NCBI GenBank assembly: GCA_023428025.1
Contig: JAEYZN010000004.1
Coordinates: 43,538-107,537 of the forward strand
Origin: Bacillota bacterium
GTDB lineage: Bacteria > Bacillota > Clostridia > Christensenellales > SZUA-584
Length of the DNA stretch: 64,000 nucleotides
Reading direction: 5' to 3'
A model generated the notes under the pieces. It was not told where the DNA came from and did not search any database. It saw only the letters and a program-made list of their open reading frames with translations. The position numbers and the translations under genes are program-made. Below are positions 28,719 to 40,941 of this stretch, in pieces (position 1 is the first letter of the stretch; every line of letters starts with the position of its first letter).

Positions 28719-30782
28719 TCAGCCGCCGATGACCTTCTCCGCGATGGACTTTGGCACCTCGTTGTAGTGAGAGAACTGCATCGTGAACGTTCCGCGGCCT
28801 TGCGTCCGGCTCCGAAGGTCCGTCGCATAGCCGAACATCTCGGACAGCGGCACCAGCGAGCGAATCACCTGTGCGCCGCCGCGCAGCTCCGTCCCTTCAA
28901 TCTGGCCTCTCCTTGAATTCAGGTTGCCCATCACGTCGCCGAGATAATCATCCGGCACGTGAACCTCCACCGCCATGATCGGCTCCAGCAGCACAGGCCC
29001 CGCGCTTCTCACCGCGTCCTTGAACGCCATGGAGCCCGCGATCTTGAACGCGATTTCAGACGAGTCCACCTCATGGTAGCTGCCGTCCACCAGCGTCGCG
29101 CGGAAGTCCATCACCTCAAAGCCGGCGAGCACGCCGTTCTTGGCCGCCTCGCGGATGCCTTCATCCACAGCGGGGATGTATTCCTTGGGGATCACGCCGC
29201 CGACGATCTTGTCGACGAACTCGTACCCCGAGCCCGGCTCCAGCGGCGTGAGCTCGATGACGACATGGCCGAACTGGCCCTTGCCGCCCGATTGCTTCTT
29301 GTAAAGTCCGGTGGACTTCACGGCCTTGCGGATGGTCTCGCGGTAAGAGACCTGCGGCTTGCCCACCTTGGCCTCCACCTTATACTCGCGCATCATGCGG
29401 TCCACGATGATCTCCAGATGGAGTTCGCCCATGCCCGCGATGATGGTCTGCCCCGTTTCCGGGTCGGTGTAAGTTCTGAATGTCGGGTCTTCCTCGGCCA
29501 GGCGCGCCAGCGCCATGCCCATCTTTTCCTGGCCGGCCTTGGTCTTGGGCTCAATCGCCACTTCAATAACCGGTTCGGGGAAGTCCATCGTTTCGAGGAC
29601 GATGGGGCTCTTTTCGTCGCAAAGCGTGTCGCCCGTGGTGATGGCTTTGAGGCCCACCACCGCCGCGATATCGCCCGCGTTCAGCTCCTCGATGTCCTCC
29701 CGCGCGTTGGCGTGCATTTTCAGCAGACGCCCGATGCGCTCCCGCTTGCCCTTGGTCGAGTTGTAAGCGGTGGTGCCGGCCTTGAGCGTGCCTGAATAGA
29801 CGCGCACGAAAGCCAGCTTGCCCACAAACGGGTCGGCCATGATCTTGAAAGCCAGCGCCGAAAACGGCGCCGCGTCGTCAGCCTTGCGCGTCTCATCCTC
29901 GTCATCGTCGTTCTTGCCCACGATGGGGGGCACATCCAGCGGCGACGGCAGAAATTCGACGATGCAGTCAAGCAGCGGCTGCACACCCTTGTTGCGGTAC
30001 GACGATCCGCACGTCACAGGGACAATGTCGAGGGCGATCGTGGCTTGACGGATGGCGGCGACCAATTCCTGACGGCTGATCTCTTCGCCTTCAAAATACT
30101 TCTCAAGCAGTTTGTCGTTATGCTCCGCGACCGACTCGATCAGCTTCTCGCGATACTCGTCGGCCAAATCTTTGAGTTCTTCCGGAATGGCGGCTTTTTC
30201 GGTCTGGGTTCCCAGATCGTCCAAGTACATGATCGCCTGCATGTCGATCAGGTCGATGATGCCCCTGTAGTCGTCTTCCTTGCCAATCGGCAGCTGGATC
30301 GGGACAGGATTGGCTTTCAGCCTGTCGCGCATCATGTCCATCGCGTTGAAAAAGTCCGCGCCCATGATGTCCATCTTGTTGACATACGCGACGCGCGGGA
30401 CATGATATTTGGTCGCCTGGCGCCACACCGTTTCCGACTGCGGCTCCACGCCTCCCTTGGCGCAGAACACGGCGATCGCGCCGTCCAGCACGCGCAAAGA
30501 GCGCTCCACTTCAACGGTAAAATCAACGTGGCCGGGTGTGTCAATAATGTTGATGCCATGGCCGCGCCATTCCGCCGAGGTAGCCGCCGACGTGATCGTG
30601 ATGCCCCTCTCCTGCTCCTGCTCCATCCAGTCCATCACAGCGTCGCCGTCATGGACCTCGCCCAGCTTATACGTTCTTCCGGTATAGAAAAGAATGCGCT
30701 CGGTGGTGGTGGTTTTGCCCGCGTCAATATGCGCCATGATGCCGATATTTCTTATTTTCTCCAGCGGATATTTCCTGGGCAC
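28719..30782 (-). CDS. fusA: Elongation factor G
   Basis: 687 residues starting with GTG at 30782 after AAGGAGG. The N-terminal GTPase domain has [29 protein letters not shown] and [10 protein letters not shown]; domains II-V follow with [12 protein letters not shown] and the C-terminal [15 protein letters not shown] drives ribosomal translocation. The gene sits between rpsG and tuf as in the classical str operon, with 25 bases to rpsG. Confidence 0.98.
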   Translation of the reverse strand: MPRKYPLEKIRNIGIMAHIDAGKTTTTERILFYTGRTYKLGEVHDGDAVMDWMEQEQERGITITSAATSAEWRGHGINIIDTPGHVDFTVEVERSLRVLDGAIAVFCAKGGVEPQSETVWRQATKYHVPRVAYVNKMDIMGADFFNAMDMMRDRLKANPVPIQLPIGKEDDYRGIIDLIDMQAIMYLDDLGTQTEKAAIPEELKDLADEYREKLIESVAEHNDKLLEKYFEGEEISRQELVAAIRQATIALDIVPVTCGSSYRNKGVQPLLDCIVEFLPSPLDVPPIVGKNDDDEDETRKADDAAPFSALAFKIMADPFVGKLAFVRVYSGTLKAGTTAYNSTKGKRERIGRLLKMHANAREDIEELNAGDIAAVVGLKAITTGDTLCDEKSPIVLETMDFPEPVIEVAIEPKTKAGQEKMGMALARLAEEDPTFRTYTDPETGQTIIAGMGELHLEIIVDRMMREYKVEAKVGKPQVSYRETIRKAVKSTGLYKKQSGGKGQFGHVVIELTPLEPGSGYEFVDKIVGGVIPKEYIPAVDEGIREAAKNGVLAGFEVMDFRATLVDGSYHEVDSSEIAFKIAGSMAFKDAVRSAGPVLLEPIMAVEVHVPDDYLGDVMGNLNSRRGQIEGTELRGGAQVIRSLVPLSEMFGYATDLRSRTQGRGTFTMQFSHYNEVPKSIAEKVIGG

Positions 30783-30807
30783 TTAGCGTCCTCCTTGTGG
30801 TCTCATG

Positions 30808-31278
30808 CTACCACCTGTAATGCGCAAACGCTCTGTTGGCTTCCGCCATCTTGTGCGTATCTTCGCGCTTCTTCACGCTGCCGCCGGTGCCGTTGTAGGC
30901 GTCCATAATTTCGCCGGCGAGGCGCTGTTTCATTGTCCGTTCGTTTCTCTTCCTGACGTTGGTCACCAACCACCGGATACCCAGGGTCTGCCGTCTGTCC
31001 GGCCGCACCTCAATAGGCACCTGATACGTGGCGCCGCCCACTCTTCTGGCCTTCACTTCGAGGACAGGCATGATGTTATCCATCGCCTTTTCAAACACCT
31101 CGAGCGGTTCCAGCCCCAATTTTTCCTTGATTATGTCAAACGCATCATAGCAGATCCTCTGCGCCGTGCCCTTTTTGCCATCCAGCATCACCTGATTGAC
31201 CAGCTTGGTGACCACTGTCGACTTGTATATCGGATCGGCCAGAACATCATGCTTCGGTGCGCTTCCGCGTCTTGGCAT
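30808..31278 (-). CDS. rpsG: Ribosomal protein S7
   Basis: 156 residues, standard length, with the N-terminal [10 protein letters not shown] and the 16S-binding segment [23 protein letters not shown] at 31278 follows AAGGAGG. It is the primary assembler of the 30S head. It lies 16 bases after rpsL. Confidence 0.98.
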   Translation of the reverse strand: MPRRGSAPKHDVLADPIYKSTVVTKLVNQVMLDGKKGTAQRICYDAFDIIKEKLGLEPLEVFEKAMDNIMPVLEVKARRVGGATYQVPIEVRPDRRQTLGIRWLVTNVRKRNERTMKQRLAGEIMDAYNGTGGSVKKREDTHKMAEANRAFAHYRW

Positions 31279-31294
31279 GCTGATTCCTCCTTAA

Positions 31295-31669
31295 TTACTT
31301 CTTCGGGCGCTTGGCGCCGTATTTCGAACGGGCCTGCTTCCGGTTTGCCACGCCAGCGCTGTCGAGAGCGCCTCTGACTATATGATATCTCACGCCCGGC
31401 AGGTCTTTGACTCTGCCGCCTCTGATCAGAACCACAGAGTGCTCCTGAAGGTTGTGGCCGATGCCCGGAATGTACGCTGTACCTTCCATACCGTTCACAA
31501 GACGGACCCTCGCGATCTTTCTGAGCGCGGAGTTCGGCTTTTTCGGCGTCATCGTCCTCACCGTCAGGCATACGCCTCTCTTCTGAGGGCTCTGCTTCAG
31601 GATGGGAGAATTACTTTTTGTTTCCGCCGTTTTTCTGCCTTGTTTGACCAGCTGATTAATTGTCGGCAT
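31295..31669 (-). CDS. rpsL: Ribosomal protein S12
   Basis: 124 residues with the full S12 sequence pattern, including [17 protein letters not shown] and [17 protein letters not shown]. Lysines at the two usual streptomycin-resistance positions are wild type, so no ribosomal resistance mutation is seen. The GGAGG site is about 14 bases before the ATG, farther than usual. First gene of the rpsL-rpsG-fusA-tuf unit. Confidence 0.98.
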   Translation of the reverse strand: MPTINQLVKQGRKTAETKSNSPILKQSPQKRGVCLTVRTMTPKKPNSALRKIARVRLVNGMEGTAYIPGIGHNLQEHSVVLIRGGRVKDLPGVRYHIVRGALDSAGVANRKQARSKYGAKRPKK

Positions 31670-31895
31670 ACTTGACTATTGGTCCTCCTTTCACAAATCG
31701 TTGTCTATAGAACCCCTCGCAACCCAATATAAGGGGATTGAATTCCATCGCTTCGCTCTTGGCCGCAAATCTTCGCTTTGCGGCCAGTTTTCCGGCTTTG
31801 ACTCGTTCCTCGCGCTAGCACCCCGCAAAGCCGCCTCGCCCATATATTACACTGCAAGGGCTTGCCCCTGCCAGTTAAGTAATCGTAAAATCAGA

Positions 31896-32156
31896 TTACT
31901 TCTTGATTTTCAGGACGCCCGCGCACGCGCTGCCCACTTCAATCTCGCAGGCGTTGCCGATCTGGTGCATCGAATGGGACATGTCGAACGGGATGGCGTG
32001 CTCCTCGCACAACCGGCACAGCCTGCCGACGATATCCTCGTCCGCGTCCTTGGCGATGAATACCTTCTCCAGGTCACCCTGCTGCGACAGCCGTATCACC
32101 TGCTTCAAACCGGCCACCCGCCTTTTCGGGTCCGCCAGCTCGTGCCCCATACTCAA
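31896..32156 (-). CDS. L7Ae-family K-turn-binding protein (YbxF-like)
   Basis: 86 residues. The L7Ae/L30e fold is recognised from AGLKQVIRLSQQGDLEKVFIAKDAD, the acidic DEDIVGRL helix and the C-terminal HQIGNACEIEVGSACAGVL strand. B. subtilis YbxF, in the same place between rpoC and rpsL, binds kink-turn RNA and associates with ribosomes. The short unstructured N-terminus and a good AGGAGG-like site upstream support the start at 32156. Confidence 0.9.
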   Translation of the reverse strand: MSMGHELADPKRRVAGLKQVIRLSQQGDLEKVFIAKDADEDIVGRLCRLCEEHAIPFDMSHSMHQIGNACEIEVGSACAGVLKIKK

Positions 32157-32230
32157 CTGACTGCCTCCTTAAAAATAAGCACCCTAAAAAACGCACAGCA
32201 GAGCAATTTTAACACCACGCAAAATACTTG

Positions 32231-32980
32231 TCAATCCTTAGTCGCGGCGGCTTGTTCAATTTCTCCGCCCGCTTCCGGCGCAGCGTCGTACAGCCCTGCG
32301 ATCTTCCTGGTAAACGACTTTCTGGACATGATGAACCGGGAGACCGGCCCGGAGTCCTGCATCGTAAACCAGCCAAGCTGCTGCATTTTCTGGCACACGG
32401 GAACCTCAAACACATTGAACGCCGTCTCGCTGCTCTTGACTTTCAGGTACGCGTTTGAGGCCAGCTTGCTGACCAGATAACCCACCAGGAATCCGGCGAT
32501 CACCACGCCGTAGGGCAGCGCCGGTATCGCGTTGAGCGCGGGGATGAAACACAGCCCGATCGCCGCGATCACAAACACCGCCGTCACCATCCACTTCAAA
32601 TACTCCGCCATGCGCAGCGCGCGCCGGCAGTCCTTGCATATCGAAATGGATACCGGCATCAGGGAGCCGATGCGCTGGCGCACCTTTTTGCCAAAGCCGA
32701 AGAACATGCCTTTCTTGTGCTCCGGCTCGTTGTGCGCCAGATCGATCACGGCATAGCCCGCGCGCGGCTTCTTGCGCTCGCCCTTGCAGAAGCAGCATTC
32801 CTCGCCCTGCAGGGTATCGAAATCCTCCGGCAGCAGCGACAATGTCACACGGAAATCGCTGAGTGTCCGCTCCGCGTCTTCCTTATGCTTGATGTCGTTG
32901 ATGTAACAGCTGCCGCACTCCTTATCCATCCATTTGCAAAGCTCGCTGTCGCTCACAATGCACTGCGCGTTCTTCGGCAT
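32231..32980 (-). CDS. Cysteine-rich two-helix membrane protein of unknown function
   Basis: 249 residues. It has three cysteine clusters (CGSCYI at about 19, CCFCKGE at about 62 and CKDC at about 114), which could bind metal. Two adjacent membrane helices follow at about residues 130-149 and 152-173, then a cytoplasmic C-terminus with repeated basic patches. No known family was recognised. It lies 14 bases after rpoC and 74 before the L7Ae-like gene, so it is very probably cotranscribed with RNA polymerase genes. Conserved insertion of an unrelated membrane protein at this site is unusual. Confidence 0.8.
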   Translation of the reverse strand: MPKNAQCIVSDSELCKWMDKECGSCYINDIKHKEDAERTLSDFRVTLSLLPEDFDTLQGEECCFCKGERKKPRAGYAVIDLAHNEPEHKKGMFFGFGKKVRQRIGSLMPVSISICKDCRRALRMAEYLKWMVTAVFVIAAIGLCFIPALNAIPALPYGVVIAGFLVGYLVSKLASNAYLKVKSSETAFNVFEVPVCQKMQQLGWFTMQDSGPVSRFIMSRKSFTRKIAGLYDAAPEAGGEIEQAAATKD

Positions 32981-32994
32981 TCAGATCCCCCTTA

Positions 32995-35900
32995 TCAGAG
33001 TCCGGCCTGCAGATCCTCCGGATCGTCCGAACCAAAATCATCGTCTCCCATCAACATGTCGAGATACGGCGCGTCCTTGCTCTCAAAGACGGGCTTGATG
33101 TCCTCGTTCAATATGTTCTTGATCACATCGATGTTGCGGTAGCGCTTCATGCCGGTGCCTGCCGGTATCAGTTTGCCGATGATGACGTTCTCCTTCAGGC
33201 CCAGCAGCGGATCGGTCTTGCCCTTGATGGCCGCCTCGGTCAGCACGCGCGTGGTCTCCTGGAACGACGCGGCGGACAGGAACGAATCCGTCGCCAGCGA
33301 CGCTTTGGTGATGCCCAGCAGCACACGCTTGGCCGTCGCGGGCTTCTTGCCCAGCAGCATCACGCGCTCGTTCTCCGCGTCGAATGCGTGGATATCCACC
33401 AGCGAGCCCGGCAGCAGCTCGGTGTCGCCCGCGTCCTCGATCTTGCACTTCTTGAGCATCGAACGGATGATGACCTCGATGTGCTTATCGGAAATTTCCA
33501 CGCCCTGCAGGCGGTACACCATCTGCACCTCTTTTAAGAGATAAGCCTGCACGCCCTTGGCGCCCTTTATCTTCAGTATATCGTTGGGGTTGATCGAGCC
33601 TTCGGTCAGCTCGTCGCCCGCCTCGATGATGTCGCCGTCCTTCACCTTCAGGCGCGAACCGAACGGGATCTGGTAGACCTCGGCCATGCCGTCCTCGCCC
33701 GTCACCGTCACTTCCTGCTTCTTGCGGTTGTCGCCCACGGACACGATGCCCGCGATCTCGCTGATCACCGCGAGGCCCTTGGGCTTTCTCGCCTCAAACA
33801 GCTCTTCCACGCGGGGCAGACCGTGCGTGATGTCCTCGCCCGCGACGCCGCCGGTATGAAACGTTCTCATCGTCAGCTGCGTGCCCGGCTCGCCGATGGA
33901 CTGAGCCGCGATGATGCCCACCGCTTCGCCGATGGAGACCGTCTTGCCGGACGACATATCCGCGCCGTAGCACTTGGCGCAAACGCCGTGGCGTGTCTTG
34001 CACGTCAGCACCGAGCGGATGTGCGCGCCCTTGATGCCCGCCTGCTCGATACGGCGGCAGTGGTCATACGAGATGAATTCGTCCGTATGGACGATCACTT
34101 CGCCCGTTGCCGGGTCCACGATATCCGCCGCGGCATAACGCCCGCCGATGCGGTCGATGAACGGCTCGATGATCTCCTTGCCGTCCACGATATCCTCCAC
34201 CCATACGCCGCGCACCGGGTCGCCTTCCTTCAGGCAGTCGTTCTCGCGCACAATCACATCCTGGCTGACGTCCACGAGACGGCGGGTCAGGTAACCGGAG
34301 TCCGCCGTACGAAGCGCGGTGTCCGCCAAGCCCTTTCGGGCGCCGTGCGTCGAGATGAAGAACTCAAGCACCGTGAGGCCCTCGCGAAAGTTCGCGCGGA
34401 TCGGGATCTCGATGATCTCGCCGGACGGGTCGGCCATCAGGCCGCGCATACCCGCCAGCTGGCGGATCTGGTTCGTGGAACCTCTCGCGCCCGAGTTGGC
34501 CATCATGAACACCGGGTTGAATTTGCTGAGGCCGTCCATCAGGGAGTCGGTCACCTTGTTGGTGGTGTCCGCCCACACCTTGATCACGTTCTCTTTTCTT
34601 TCTTTATTGGTCAGGAAGCCGCGTTTGAACTTCTTCTCGATCTCCATGACCTTTTCTTCGGCCGCCTGGATGTACTGCGCCTTGGCTTCGGGGATCACGA
34701 TGTCGCTCACGCTGATGGTGATCGCGCCCACCGTGGAGTAGTGGAAGCCCAGCCGCTTGATATCGTCCAGCATGTTGGCCGTCTTGGTCTCGCCGTATCT
34801 GCGGTAGCAGAAATCAACGATCTTGCCCAGCTGCTTCTTGCCCACCAGGAAGTCGATCTCCAGCAGGAACTCGCTGTCCGGCTGCGTTCTGTCCACAAAC
34901 CCGAGGTTTTGCGGTATCGCCTCATTGAATATGATGCGGCCCGGCGTGATGGGCATCACGCGGCTCTTCTTCTCATCATTTATCGTCTTGGTGAACCGCA
35001 CGTTCACCATGGCCTGCAGGTCGATCGCGCCCGTCTGATAGGCGATGACCGCCTCCTCGGGCGTCGAGAAATAGCTGCCCTCGCCCTTCGCGCCCTCGCG
35101 GTGTATCGTCAGATAATAGCTGCCGATAACCATGTCCTGCGTGGGGCTCACCACCGGCTTGCCGTCCTGCGGCTTTAATATGTTGTTCGCGGCCAGCATG
35201 AGGAAACGGCATTCCGCCTGCGCCTCCACCGACAGCGGCACGTGCACGGCCATCTGGTCGCCGTCAAAGTCCGCGTTGTAAGCGGTACATACCAGCGGAT
35301 GCAGCTTCAACGCCTTGCCTTCCACCAGCACCGGCTCAAACGCCTGAATGCCGAGCCTGTGCAGCGTGGGGGCGCGGTTCAGCAGCACCGGATGGTCTTT
35401 GATGACCGTCTCCAGCACGCCCCACACCTCGGGACGCACGCGCTCCACCATGCGCTTGGCGCTCTTGATGTTGTGCGCAAGGCCCTGCTCCACCAGGTTC
35501 TTCATCACGAACGGCTTGAACAGCTCCAGCGCCATCTCCTTGGGCAGGCCGCACTGATACATCTTAAGGTCCGGCCCCACCACGATAACGCTGCGGCCCG
35601 AATAGTCCACGCGCTTGCCGAGCAGGTTCTGACGGAACCGGCCCTGCTTGCCGCGCAGCATGTCGGACAGCGACTTGAGCGGACGGTTGCCGGGGCCCGT
35701 CACGGGCCTGCCGCGGCGGCCGTTGTCGATCAGCGCGTCCACAGCCTCCTGCAGCATGCGCTTCTCATTGCGGACGATGATATCCGGCGCGCGCAGCGCC
35801 AGCAGCCGGTTCAGACGGTTGTTGCGGTTGATTACGCGGCGGTACAGGTCGTTCAAATCGCTCGTCGCAAACCGGCCGCCGTCCAGCTGCACCATGGGGC

Positions 35901-36618
35901 GCAGCTCCGGCGGGATGATCGGGATGCAGTCGAGGATGATCCACTCCGGCTTGTTGCCGGACTGCCGGAACGCCTCTACGACTTCCAGCCGTTTGATCGC
36001 GCGGACGCGCTTCTGGCCGGAGCAGGTCTCCAGCTCTTTCTTGAGCTCACGCGCCGTCTTGTCGAGGTTGATGTGGCGCAGCAGGTCCTTCACGCCCTCG
36101 GCGCCCATCTTCGCGACGAACGCGTCCTCGCCGTATTTCTCCTGCGCTTCGCGCAGCTCCTTGTCGGTCAGCAGCTGTTTGTATTCCAGCGGCGTGTTGC
36201 CCGGGTCCGTCACCACGAACGAGGCAAAGTACAGCACCTTCTCCAGATCGCGCGGCGACATGTCAAGCAACAGCCCCATGCGGGACGGGATGCCCTTGAA
36301 ATACCAGATGTGCGATACCGGCGCGGCCAGCTCAATGTGGCCCATGCGCTCGCGCCGCACCTTGGCTCTGGTTACTTCCACGCCGCATTTGTCGCAGACG
36401 ATGCCCTTGTAGCGCACGCGCTTGTAGCGCCCGCAGTGGCATTCCCAGTCCTTCGTGGGCCCGAAAATGCGTTCACAGAAAAGGCCGTCCTTTTCAGGCT
36501 TGAGCGTGCGGTAGTTGATGGTCTCGGGCTTTTTCACTTCCCCGCGGGACCACTCCCTGATCTTTTCAGGGGACGCCAAACCAATCTGAATGGAATCAAA
36601 ATTGCCTAGCTCGAACAA
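32995..36618 (-). CDS. rpoC: RNA polymerase subunit beta'
   Basis: 1207 residues, starting with TTG at 36618 after GAGGAGAGGG. The N-terminal zinc site is CERIF...CHCGRYK...CDKCGVEV, the catalytic loop is [12 protein letters not shown] (about residue 450) with three Mg2+ aspartates, and the bridge helix/trigger loop region includes [13 protein letters not shown] and the second zinc cluster [13 protein letters not shown]. The length is normal for Bacillota, with no large insertion. It lies 40 bases downstream of rpoB. Confidence 0.98.
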   Translation of the reverse strand: MFELGNFDSIQIGLASPEKIREWSRGEVKKPETINYRTLKPEKDGLFCERIFGPTKDWECHCGRYKRVRYKGIVCDKCGVEVTRAKVRRERMGHIELAAPVSHIWYFKGIPSRMGLLLDMSPRDLEKVLYFASFVVTDPGNTPLEYKQLLTDKELREAQEKYGEDAFVAKMGAEGVKDLLRHINLDKTARELKKELETCSGQKRVRAIKRLEVVEAFRQSGNKPEWIILDCIPIIPPELRPMVQLDGGRFATSDLNDLYRRVINRNNRLNRLLALRAPDIIVRNEKRMLQEAVDALIDNGRRGRPVTGPGNRPLKSLSDMLRGKQGRFRQNLLGKRVDYSGRSVIVVGPDLKMYQCGLPKEMALELFKPFVMKNLVEQGLAHNIKSAKRMVERVRPEVWGVLETVIKDHPVLLNRAPTLHRLGIQAFEPVLVEGKALKLHPLVCTAYNADFDGDQMAVHVPLSVEAQAECRFLMLAANNILKPQDGKPVVSPTQDMVIGSYYLTIHREGAKGEGSYFSTPEEAVIAYQTGAIDLQAMVNVRFTKTINDEKKSRVMPITPGRIIFNEAIPQNLGFVDRTQPDSEFLLEIDFLVGKKQLGKIVDFCYRRYGETKTANMLDDIKRLGFHYSTVGAITISVSDIVIPEAKAQYIQAAEEKVMEIEKKFKRGFLTNKERKENVIKVWADTTNKVTDSLMDGLSKFNPVFMMANSGARGSTNQIRQLAGMRGLMADPSGEIIEIPIRANFREGLTVLEFFISTHGARKGLADTALRTADSGYLTRRLVDVSQDVIVRENDCLKEGDPVRGVWVEDIVDGKEIIEPFIDRIGGRYAAADIVDPATGEVIVHTDEFISYDHCRRIEQAGIKGAHIRSVLTCKTRHGVCAKCYGADMSSGKTVSIGEAVGIIAAQSIGEPGTQLTMRTFHTGGVAGEDITHGLPRVEELFEARKPKGLAVISEIAGIVSVGDNRKKQEVTVTGEDGMAEVYQIPFGSRLKVKDGDIIEAGDELTEGSINPNDILKIKGAKGVQAYLLKEVQMVYRLQGVEISDKHIEVIIRSMLKKCKIEDAGDTELLPGSLVDIHAFDAENERVMLLGKKPATAKRVLLGITKASLATDSFLSAASFQETTRVLTEAAIKGKTDPLLGLKENVIIGKLIPAGTGMKRYRNIDVIKNILNEDIKPVFESKDAPYLDMLMGDDDFGSDDPEDLQAGL

Positions 36619-36658
36619 ATAATCCCTCTCCTCTCGTATATCAAAAAAGCTTTAAACG

Positions 36659-39600
36659 TTATTTGTCGTAATCGTCGTCGTCGCTGTACAGATCGTCGTC
36701 GTCGATCAGCCCGTCAAGAGACTCCACGTCGTCATAATCATCCCGGTGCTTCTTTCCCGGGAAATCATCGCCGGCATACAAGCCGTCTCTCTCGTAATTG
36801 TCGTCCTTTTCAAAATCATCCTTTTCAAGATTGTCGTCGTCATCATCGCCGCTGCTGAAGTCGGTATCGAAATCGTCCTCGAAGTCATCCTCCTCCTCAT
36901 CGCCGATAACCGCTCCGGGGCCCATCATGTCTTTGTCCCCGTCAATATCGATGTCGTCCAGCCCGTCGATATCCGGCACGTCGAGTTCCTCAAAGCTCAG
37001 GTCAGAGAAATCGTCATCGCGCGGCTTGGCATGTTTTTCCGGCGCAGCGTCCATTTCGGAGCCTTCGATATTGACCTCCAGACCCGTCACCTCGTCGTCC
37101 ACGCTCTCGCGGATGGCGATCTCCTCGCCCACGTCGCCCAGCACCTTCACATCCAGCGCGAGGGACTGCATCTCCTTGATGAGCACCTTGAACGACTCCG
37201 GCACGCCCGGTTCGGGAATGTTCTCGCCCTTCACGATGGCCTCATATGTCTTCACACGGCCCACCACGTCGTCCGACTTGACCGTCAGAATTTCCTGCAG
37301 CGTGTTGGCCGCGCCGTAAGCTTCCAGTGCCCACACTTCCATTTCACCGAAGCGCTGCCCGCCGAACTGGGCCTTGCCACCCAGCGGCTGCTGCGTCACC
37401 AGCGAATACGGTCCGGTGGAACGCGCGTGGATCTTGTCGTCCACCAGATGGTGCAGCTTCAATATATACATGTAGCCCACCGTCACGCGGTTCTCGAACG
37501 GCTCGCCGCTGCGGCCGTCGTAAAGCACCGTCTTGCCGTCCGGGTTAAACCCTTTGTCGCGGAACAGGTCCATGATGTCGTCCTCGGTCGCGCCGTCGAA
37601 GACGGGCGTCGCGATGCGCCAGCCAAGGGCCTTGGCCACATAGCCAAGGTGCACTTCCAGCACCTGGCCGATATTCATACGGGATGGCACGCCCAGCGGA
37701 TTGAGCACGATGTCAAGCGGCGTGCCATCCGGCAGGAACGGCATATCCTCCACCGGCAGTATGCGTGAGATAACGCCCTTGTTGCCGTGGCGTCCCGCCA
37801 TCTTGTCGCCCACGGATATCTTGCGTTTCTGCGCGATATAGCAGCGCACCAGCTTGTTGACGCCCGCGGTCAGCTCATCCTTGTTCTCGCGCGTGAACAC
37901 CTTGATGTCCACCACGATGCCTTCCTCGCCGTGCGGCACGCGCAGAGAGGTGTCTCGCACCTCTCTGGCCTTCTCGCCGAATATCGCGCGCAGCAGGCGC
38001 TCTTCCGCGGTCAGCTCCGTCTCGCCCTTGGGCGTCACCTTGCCGACGAGGATGTCTCCCGCGCGCACCTCGGCGCCGATGCGGATGACGCCGCGCTCGT
38101 CGAGGTTCTTCAGCGCTTCGTCGCCCACGTTGGGGATATCCCGCGTGATTTCCTCGGGCCCCAGTTTGGTGTCGCGCGCTTCGCACTCGTAGCCTTCAAT
38201 ATGTATGGACGTGAACACGTCGTCGCGCACCAGGCGCTCGCTGATCAGTATCGCGTCCTCGTAGTTGTAGCCTTCCCATGTCATGAAGCCGACCAGCACG
38301 TTACGCCCCAATGCCAGCTCGCCCTGTTCGGTGGACGGGCCGTCGGCGATGATGTCGCCCTTCTTCACCACATCCCCCGTCCTCACGATGGGGTACTGGT
38401 TGATGCAGGTGCCCTGGTTGGAGCGGGCGAACTTGATCAGGCGGTACTCACGCACCCTCACCGCTTCCTGCACCAGTATCTTGTCGGCGGAAACGCTCTT
38501 GATCACGCCGTCCTCATACGCGCGGATGACCGCGCCTGAATCCTGCGCGGCCTTGTGCTCCATGCCGGTGCCCACGATGGGCGCTTCGGTGATGGTGAGC
38601 GGCACGGCCTGGCGCTGCATGTTGGAGCCCATCAGCGCGCGGTTGGCGTCGTCGTTCTCAAGGAACGGGATCAGCGCCGTCGCGACGGACACCACCTGCT
38701 TCGGGGAAACGTCCATCAGGTCCACCTCTTCGCGGGCCACTTCGACGATCTCCTCCTGCCTGCGCGACATAACGCGCGAGCGCTTGAAGTTGCCGTCTCC
38801 CCCGATGGGTTCGTTGGCCTGCGCCACCACATATTTATCCTCTTCGTCCGCCGTCAGGTAGACGATCTCCTCCGTCACGATCTTGTTGTCCTTATCGATC
38901 ACGCGGTACGGCGATTCGATGAAGCCGTACTCGTTGATGCGGGCATAGGTGGAAAGAGAGCCGATGAGGCCGATGTTCGGGCCTTCAGGCGTCTCGATCG
39001 GGCACATGCGGCCATAGTGCGTATGGTGCACGTCACGCACGTCGAACGACGCGCGCTCGCGGTTCAGGCCGCCCGGTCCCAACGCGGACAGCCTGCGCTT
39101 GTGCGTCAACTCGGCCAGCGGGTTGGTCTGGTCCATAAACTGCGACAGCTGTGAGGAACCGAAGAATTCCTTGATCGCCGCCGTCACCGGACGGATGTTG
39201 ATCAGGTTGGAGGGCGTCGCCACGTCCATATCCTGTATCGACATGCGCTCGCGGACCACGCGCTCCAGACGCGACAGGCCCACGCGAATCTGGTTCTGGA
39301 GCAGCTCGCCCACGCTGCGCAGGCGCCGGTTGCCCAGATGGTCGATGTCGTCCGTGCGCCCGAGGCCATATTTCAAACCCATCTGATAGCTCATCGACGC
39401 CATGATATCGTCAATGATGATATGCTTGGGGATCAGGCTGTCGATATGACTCTTCAGCTGCTTCTTCAGCGCCGCCTCGTCGTGGCCGTATTCATTCAAA
39501 ATCGCCTTGAAGGTCGGGAAGTGCACCTTCTCGTTGAGGCCAGCCTCAGTGGGCGCAAACGGCAGATAGCTGTCCACACGCACAAAGTTGTTGCCGACCA

Positions 39601-40618
39601 CCTTCACTTCCACGTCGCCGATCTGCAGCAGCACGCTGTTGACGCCCGCCGCTTCTATTCTTTCGGCAGCTTCGCGCGTGATCATTTCGCCCTTGGCCGC
39701 CAGCAGCTCGCCGTCTTCCGACACGATGTTCTGCGCGCTTCGTTGACCTTCAATGCGCCCCGCGACCGACAGCTTCTTGTTGAATTTATAACGGCCCACG
39801 CGCGCCAGGTCATAGCGCCGCTGGTCGAAGAACAGCGAATCGATCAGCATCCGCGCGCTCTCCACCGTCGGCGGTTCGCCCGGACGCAGGCGGCGGTATA
39901 TCTCGATCAGGCCGTCTTCCACGCTCTGTCCATTATCCTTTTTGAACGTGGACTGCAAAAATTCCTCGTCGCCAAACAGGTCGATGATCTCCTGATTGGT
40001 GCCGCAGCCCATCGCGCGCATCAGCACCGTCATGGGCAGCTTTCTCGTGCGGTCCACGCGCACCCAGTAGCAGTCGTTGGAATCCGTCTCATATTCCAGC
40101 CATGCGCCGCGGTTGGGGATCACCGTCGCGGAATACAGCTTCTTGCCGGATTTATCAATCCCGAAATCGTAATACACGCCGGGGCTGCGCACCAGCTGGC
40201 TGACGATGACGCGCTCCGCGCCGTTGATGATGAAGGTGCCCTTCTCGGTCATCAGCGGAAAATCACCCATGAACACTTCCTGTTCCTTCATCTCGCCCGT
40301 CTCCTTGTTGAGAAGACGCACGACTACCTTCAAGGGCGCGGCAAAGTTCACGTCGCGTTCCTTGCACTCCTCGACGGTATACTTGGGCTTATCATCAAGA
40401 TAGTAGTCCACGAATTCGAGTATCAGGTTCTCCGAATAGTCGGTGATCGGCGAGATGTCGTTCAGCACCTCCCTAAGCCCGATCTCAAGAAATGAATTGT
40501 ATGAGTTTTTCTGGATCTCGATCAGGTCCGGCATGCTCAGTACTTCTTCGATCTTGGAGAAGCTCATCCTGTTCCGTTTACCAATTTTGACTTCGTGCAC
40601 CATAAGCTTATAAACCAC
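36659..40618 (-). CDS. rpoB: RNA polymerase subunit beta with acidic C-terminal tail
   Basis: 1319 residues. All conserved beta regions are present. The rifampicin pocket at about residues 485-520 ([11 protein letters not shown] through [14 protein letters not shown]) carries the sensitive residues Asp, His and Ser at the usual positions. The protein normally ends a little after [12 protein letters not shown]; here about 130 more residues follow that are dominated by Asp and Glu (for example [19 protein letters not shown]), with few hydrophobics. Such a tail is longer than in B. subtilis. The start is either GTG at 40618 or ATG at 40603; the ribosome site AGGAG sits nearer to GTG but very close. 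Confidence 0.97.
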   Translation of the reverse strand: MVYKLMVHEVKIGKRNRMSFSKIEEVLSMPDLIEIQKNSYNSFLEIGLREVLNDISPITDYSENLILEFVDYYLDDKPKYTVEECKERDVNFAAPLKVVVRLLNKETGEMKEQEVFMGDFPLMTEKGTFIINGAERVIVSQLVRSPGVYYDFGIDKSGKKLYSATVIPNRGAWLEYETDSNDCYWVRVDRTRKLPMTVLMRAMGCGTNQEIIDLFGDEEFLQSTFKKDNGQSVEDGLIEIYRRLRPGEPPTVESARMLIDSLFFDQRRYDLARVGRYKFNKKLSVAGRIEGQRSAQNIVSEDGELLAAKGEMITREAAERIEAAGVNSVLLQIGDVEVKVVGNNFVRVDSYLPFAPTEAGLNEKVHFPTFKAILNEYGHDEAALKKQLKSHIDSLIPKHIIIDDIMASMSYQMGLKYGLGRTDDIDHLGNRRLRSVGELLQNQIRVGLSRLERVVRERMSIQDMDVATPSNLINIRPVTAAIKEFFGSSQLSQFMDQTNPLAELTHKRRLSALGPGGLNRERASFDVRDVHHTHYGRMCPIETPEGPNIGLIGSLSTYARINEYGFIESPYRVIDKDNKIVTEEIVYLTADEEDKYVVAQANEPIGGDGNFKRSRVMSRRQEEIVEVAREEVDLMDVSPKQVVSVATALIPFLENDDANRALMGSNMQRQAVPLTITEAPIVGTGMEHKAAQDSGAVIRAYEDGVIKSVSADKILVQEAVRVREYRLIKFARSNQGTCINQYPIVRTGDVVKKGDIIADGPSTEQGELALGRNVLVGFMTWEGYNYEDAILISERLVRDDVFTSIHIEGYECEARDTKLGPEEITRDIPNVGDEALKNLDERGVIRIGAEVRAGDILVGKVTPKGETELTAEERLLRAIFGEKAREVRDTSLRVPHGEEGIVVDIKVFTRENKDELTAGVNKLVRCYIAQKRKISVGDKMAGRHGNKGVISRILPVEDMPFLPDGTPLDIVLNPLGVPSRMNIGQVLEVHLGYVAKALGWRIATPVFDGATEDDIMDLFRDKGFNPDGKTVLYDGRSGEPFENRVTVGYMYILKLHHLVDDKIHARSTGPYSLVTQQPLGGKAQFGGQRFGEMEVWALEAYGAANTLQEILTVKSDDVVGRVKTYEAIVKGENIPEPGVPESFKVLIKEMQSLALDVKVLGDVGEEIAIRESVDDEVTGLEVNIEGSEMDAAPEKHAKPRDDDFSDLSFEELDVPDIDGLDDIDIDGDKDMMGPGAVIGDEEEDDFEDDFDTDFSSGDDDDDNLEKDDFEKDDNYERDGLYAGDDFPGKKHRDDYDDVESLDGLIDDDDLYSDDDDYDK

Positions 40619-40795
40619 ACTCCTGTTATGCTAAAAAGTATCGTATGACATTTCAAGAAAAAGGCACTCGCAGATTGTTCCCAAAAACGCGCTGTTTTAT
40701 TCCTTTATCCTGCTCCATTGCGGATAAAAAAACCCGATTATATTACCGGCAAATCAGACACTCCCCCTATTATGAACACGCTAATGCAATATAAC

Positions 40796-40824
40796 ATACT
40801 ACTACAATCAATATTGCTTGTCAA
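40796..40824 (-). promoter_or_regulatory. Promoter upstream of rpoB
   Basis: Minus strand TTGACA (40819-40824), 17-base spacer and TAGTAT (40796-40801). It would make a 5' leader of roughly 170 bases before rpoB. Confidence 0.75.
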
Positions 40825-40894
40825 CAAAAAATGGCGCGAACGGAAACATTTTATTGGTGTTTGGATAATGTCATTTAATTCCTTAAATAAAACA

Positions 40895-40925
40895 GCCGAC
40901 CGGGCGGAAAATTTGCCGGGTCGGC
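40895..40925 (-). terminator. Terminator after the lysA-like gene
   Basis: GCCGACC and GGTCGGC pair, extended by GGC/GCC across a G-G mismatch; on the minus strand a TGTTTTATTTAA tract follows. Confidence 0.7.
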
Positions 40926-40941
40926 CATGCTTCAATGCGCG

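Larger units (their letters stand above)
40619..40941. other. rpoB leader region
   Basis: This 323-base gap holds the rpoB promoter and an untranslated leader of about 170 bases, plus the lysA-like terminator at 40895-40925. No L10 leader or ribosomal protein gene is seen, unlike the usual rplJL-rpoBC order. Confidence 0.6.
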
